The notes under the pieces were generated by a model. The model saw only the letters and a program-made list of their open reading frames with translations, had not been told where the DNA came from and did no database searches. DNA of 7,551 nt from Litorimonas sp964490745 (GTDB taxonomy: Bacteria > Pseudomonadota > Alphaproteobacteria > Caulobacterales > Maricaulaceae): positions 1 to 7,551 of the forward strand of contig CAZBDT010000116.1 of the NCBI GenBank assembly GCA_964490745.1, given 5' to 3'. Position numbers and translations under genes: made by a program. Shown here in pieces: positions 6,701 to 7,551 of the stretch. Within the stretch, counting starts at the first letter, position 1. Every line of letters starts with the position of its first letter.

Positions 6701-7551
6701 ATGGCGAGAAACAGCACACCTCTTAAAGTCGTTGAAAAAGCGACAGATAAAAACAAAAGCGCAGCATTAGATGCCGCACTCTCACAAATTGACCGTGCCT
6801 TCGGCAAAAACTCAGTGATGAAGCTGGGCGATAAATCTGCAATGGATGTCGAAGCGATTTCAACAGGCTCTATCGGCCTTGACGTTGCACTTGGCATAGG
6901 CGGCTTACCAAAAGGCCGCGTCATCGAAATTTACGGTCCGGAAAGTTCCGGTAAAACGACACTGACATTACACGCGATTGCGGAATGTCAGAAAGCGGGC
7001 GGTGTTGCAGCATTTATTGATGCGGAACACGCACTTGATCCTGTCTATGCGGCTAAGCTGGGCGTTGATGTCAATGAGTTGTTGATTGCGCAACCTGATA
7101 CAGGTGAGCAGGCGCTCGAAATTGCGGACACGCTGGTAAGGTCCGGTGCAGTTGATATTCTAGTGGTCGATTCAGTTGCGGCGCTTACACCGCGTGCAGA
7201 ACTCGAAGGCGATATGGGCGACAGTCTACCGGGTCTTCAGGCGCGCTTGATGAGCCAAGCGCTCCGGAAGCTCACAGGCTCGATTTCCAAATCTGGCTGC
7301 ATGGTGATCTTTATCAACCAAATCCGTATGAAAATCGGTGTCATGTATGGATCACCTGAAACGACAACAGGCGGGAATGCGTTGAAATTCTATTCCTCTG
7401 TGCGTTTGGATATCCGCCGCATCGGTGCGATCAAATATCGCGACGAAGTTATCGGAAACCAGACACGTGTGAAGGTCGTCAAAAACAAAGTCGCACCGCC
7501 TTTCCGTCAGGTCGAATTTGATATCATGTATGGTGAAGGTATCTCCAAGAC
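6701..7551 (+). CDS. recA: RecA recombinase (3' end cut by the window)
   Basis: DNA-dependent ATPase that forms filaments on single-stranded DNA, performs strand exchange and stimulates LexA self-cleavage. The first 283 codons are present, out of about 350 usual, with no stop before the edge. Visible are the N-terminal polymerisation segment (about 20-45, with IDRAFGKNSVMKLG), the Walker A loop GPESSGKTT at 79-87, the D-A-E-H-A-L-D-P segment, and Walker B (ILVVDS, 153-158). Loop L1 (GDSLPGLQARLMSQ) and loop L2 with NQIRMKIGVMYGSPETTTGG follow, then the conserved LDIRRIGAIK. The L1 variant S-L-P-G-L-Q is common in alphaproteobacteria, against S-H-M-G-L-A in E. coli. Start at 6701 is fixed by GGAG 8 bases upstream. 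All ATPase and DNA-binding motifs in view are intact. It is controlled by the SOS box at 6571. It lies directly after cckA, and the two genes are also close neighbours in Caulobacter. Confidence 0.98.
   Translation, partial: MARNSTPLKVVEKATDKNKSAALDAALSQIDRAFGKNSVMKLGDKSAMDVEAISTGSIGLDVALGIGGLPKGRVIEIYGPESSGKTTLTLHAIAECQKAGGVAAFIDAEHALDPVYAAKLGVDVNELLIAQPDTGEQALEIADTLVRSGAVDILVVDSVAALTPRAELEGDMGDSLPGLQARLMSQALRKLTGSISKSGCMVIFINQIRMKIGVMYGSPETTTGGNALKFYSSVRLDIRRIGAIKYRDEVIGNQTRVKVVKNKVAPPFRQVEFDIMYGEGISK

Noticed and set aside
6562..6924. 120-codon minus-strand frame across the recA upstream region and start
   Set aside because: It overlaps the SOS box and the certain recA coding sequence, and its product has no recognisable motif.

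Overview
The window looks like a core-genome stretch of a marine, prosthecate-type alphaproteobacterium of moderate GC (Caulobacterales/Maricaulales-like, Hyphomonadaceae or Robiginitomaculaceae level; this placement is inference). Three things support it: a CckA-type hybrid histidine kinase, recA directly downstream of it, and a GTTC-N7-GTTC SOS box, the alphaproteobacterial LexA operator form, in front of recA. I see no mobile elements, CRISPR arrays, tRNA or rRNA.

Layout. Positions 1-115 (+) hold the last 37 codons of a protein whose tail resembles the C-terminal end of hemolysin-type/serralysin (RTX) calcium-binding proteins. A strong intrinsic terminator follows at 154-185. Converging on it is a two-gene minus-strand operon (3938 down to 196) encoding two paralogous lipoproteins of the DUF885 family, predicted zinc metallopeptidase-like proteins. 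Their stop and start codons overlap by one base (TAATG). A 105-bp divergent promoter region (3939-4043) separates this operon from a plus-strand gene for an 830-residue CckA-like kinase: two membrane helices, three PAS-like sensor segments, HisKA, HATPase and receiver. A 164-bp regulatory region (6537-6700) follows, then recA from 6701, cut by the window end after 283 codons.

Function. CckA would start the CckA-ChpT-CtrA/CpdR phosphorelay of the cell cycle, and RecA carries out recombination and SOS induction. The DUF885 lipoproteins probably act at the envelope on unknown peptide substrates, and nothing in the sequence ties them to CckA except the shared divergent promoter region. The window is mostly ordinary. 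The points worth a second look are the recA operator architecture, the conserved dyad between the divergent promoters, the intact tandem DUF885 pair with its expanded HExxxGHH motif, and the long CckA sensor region.
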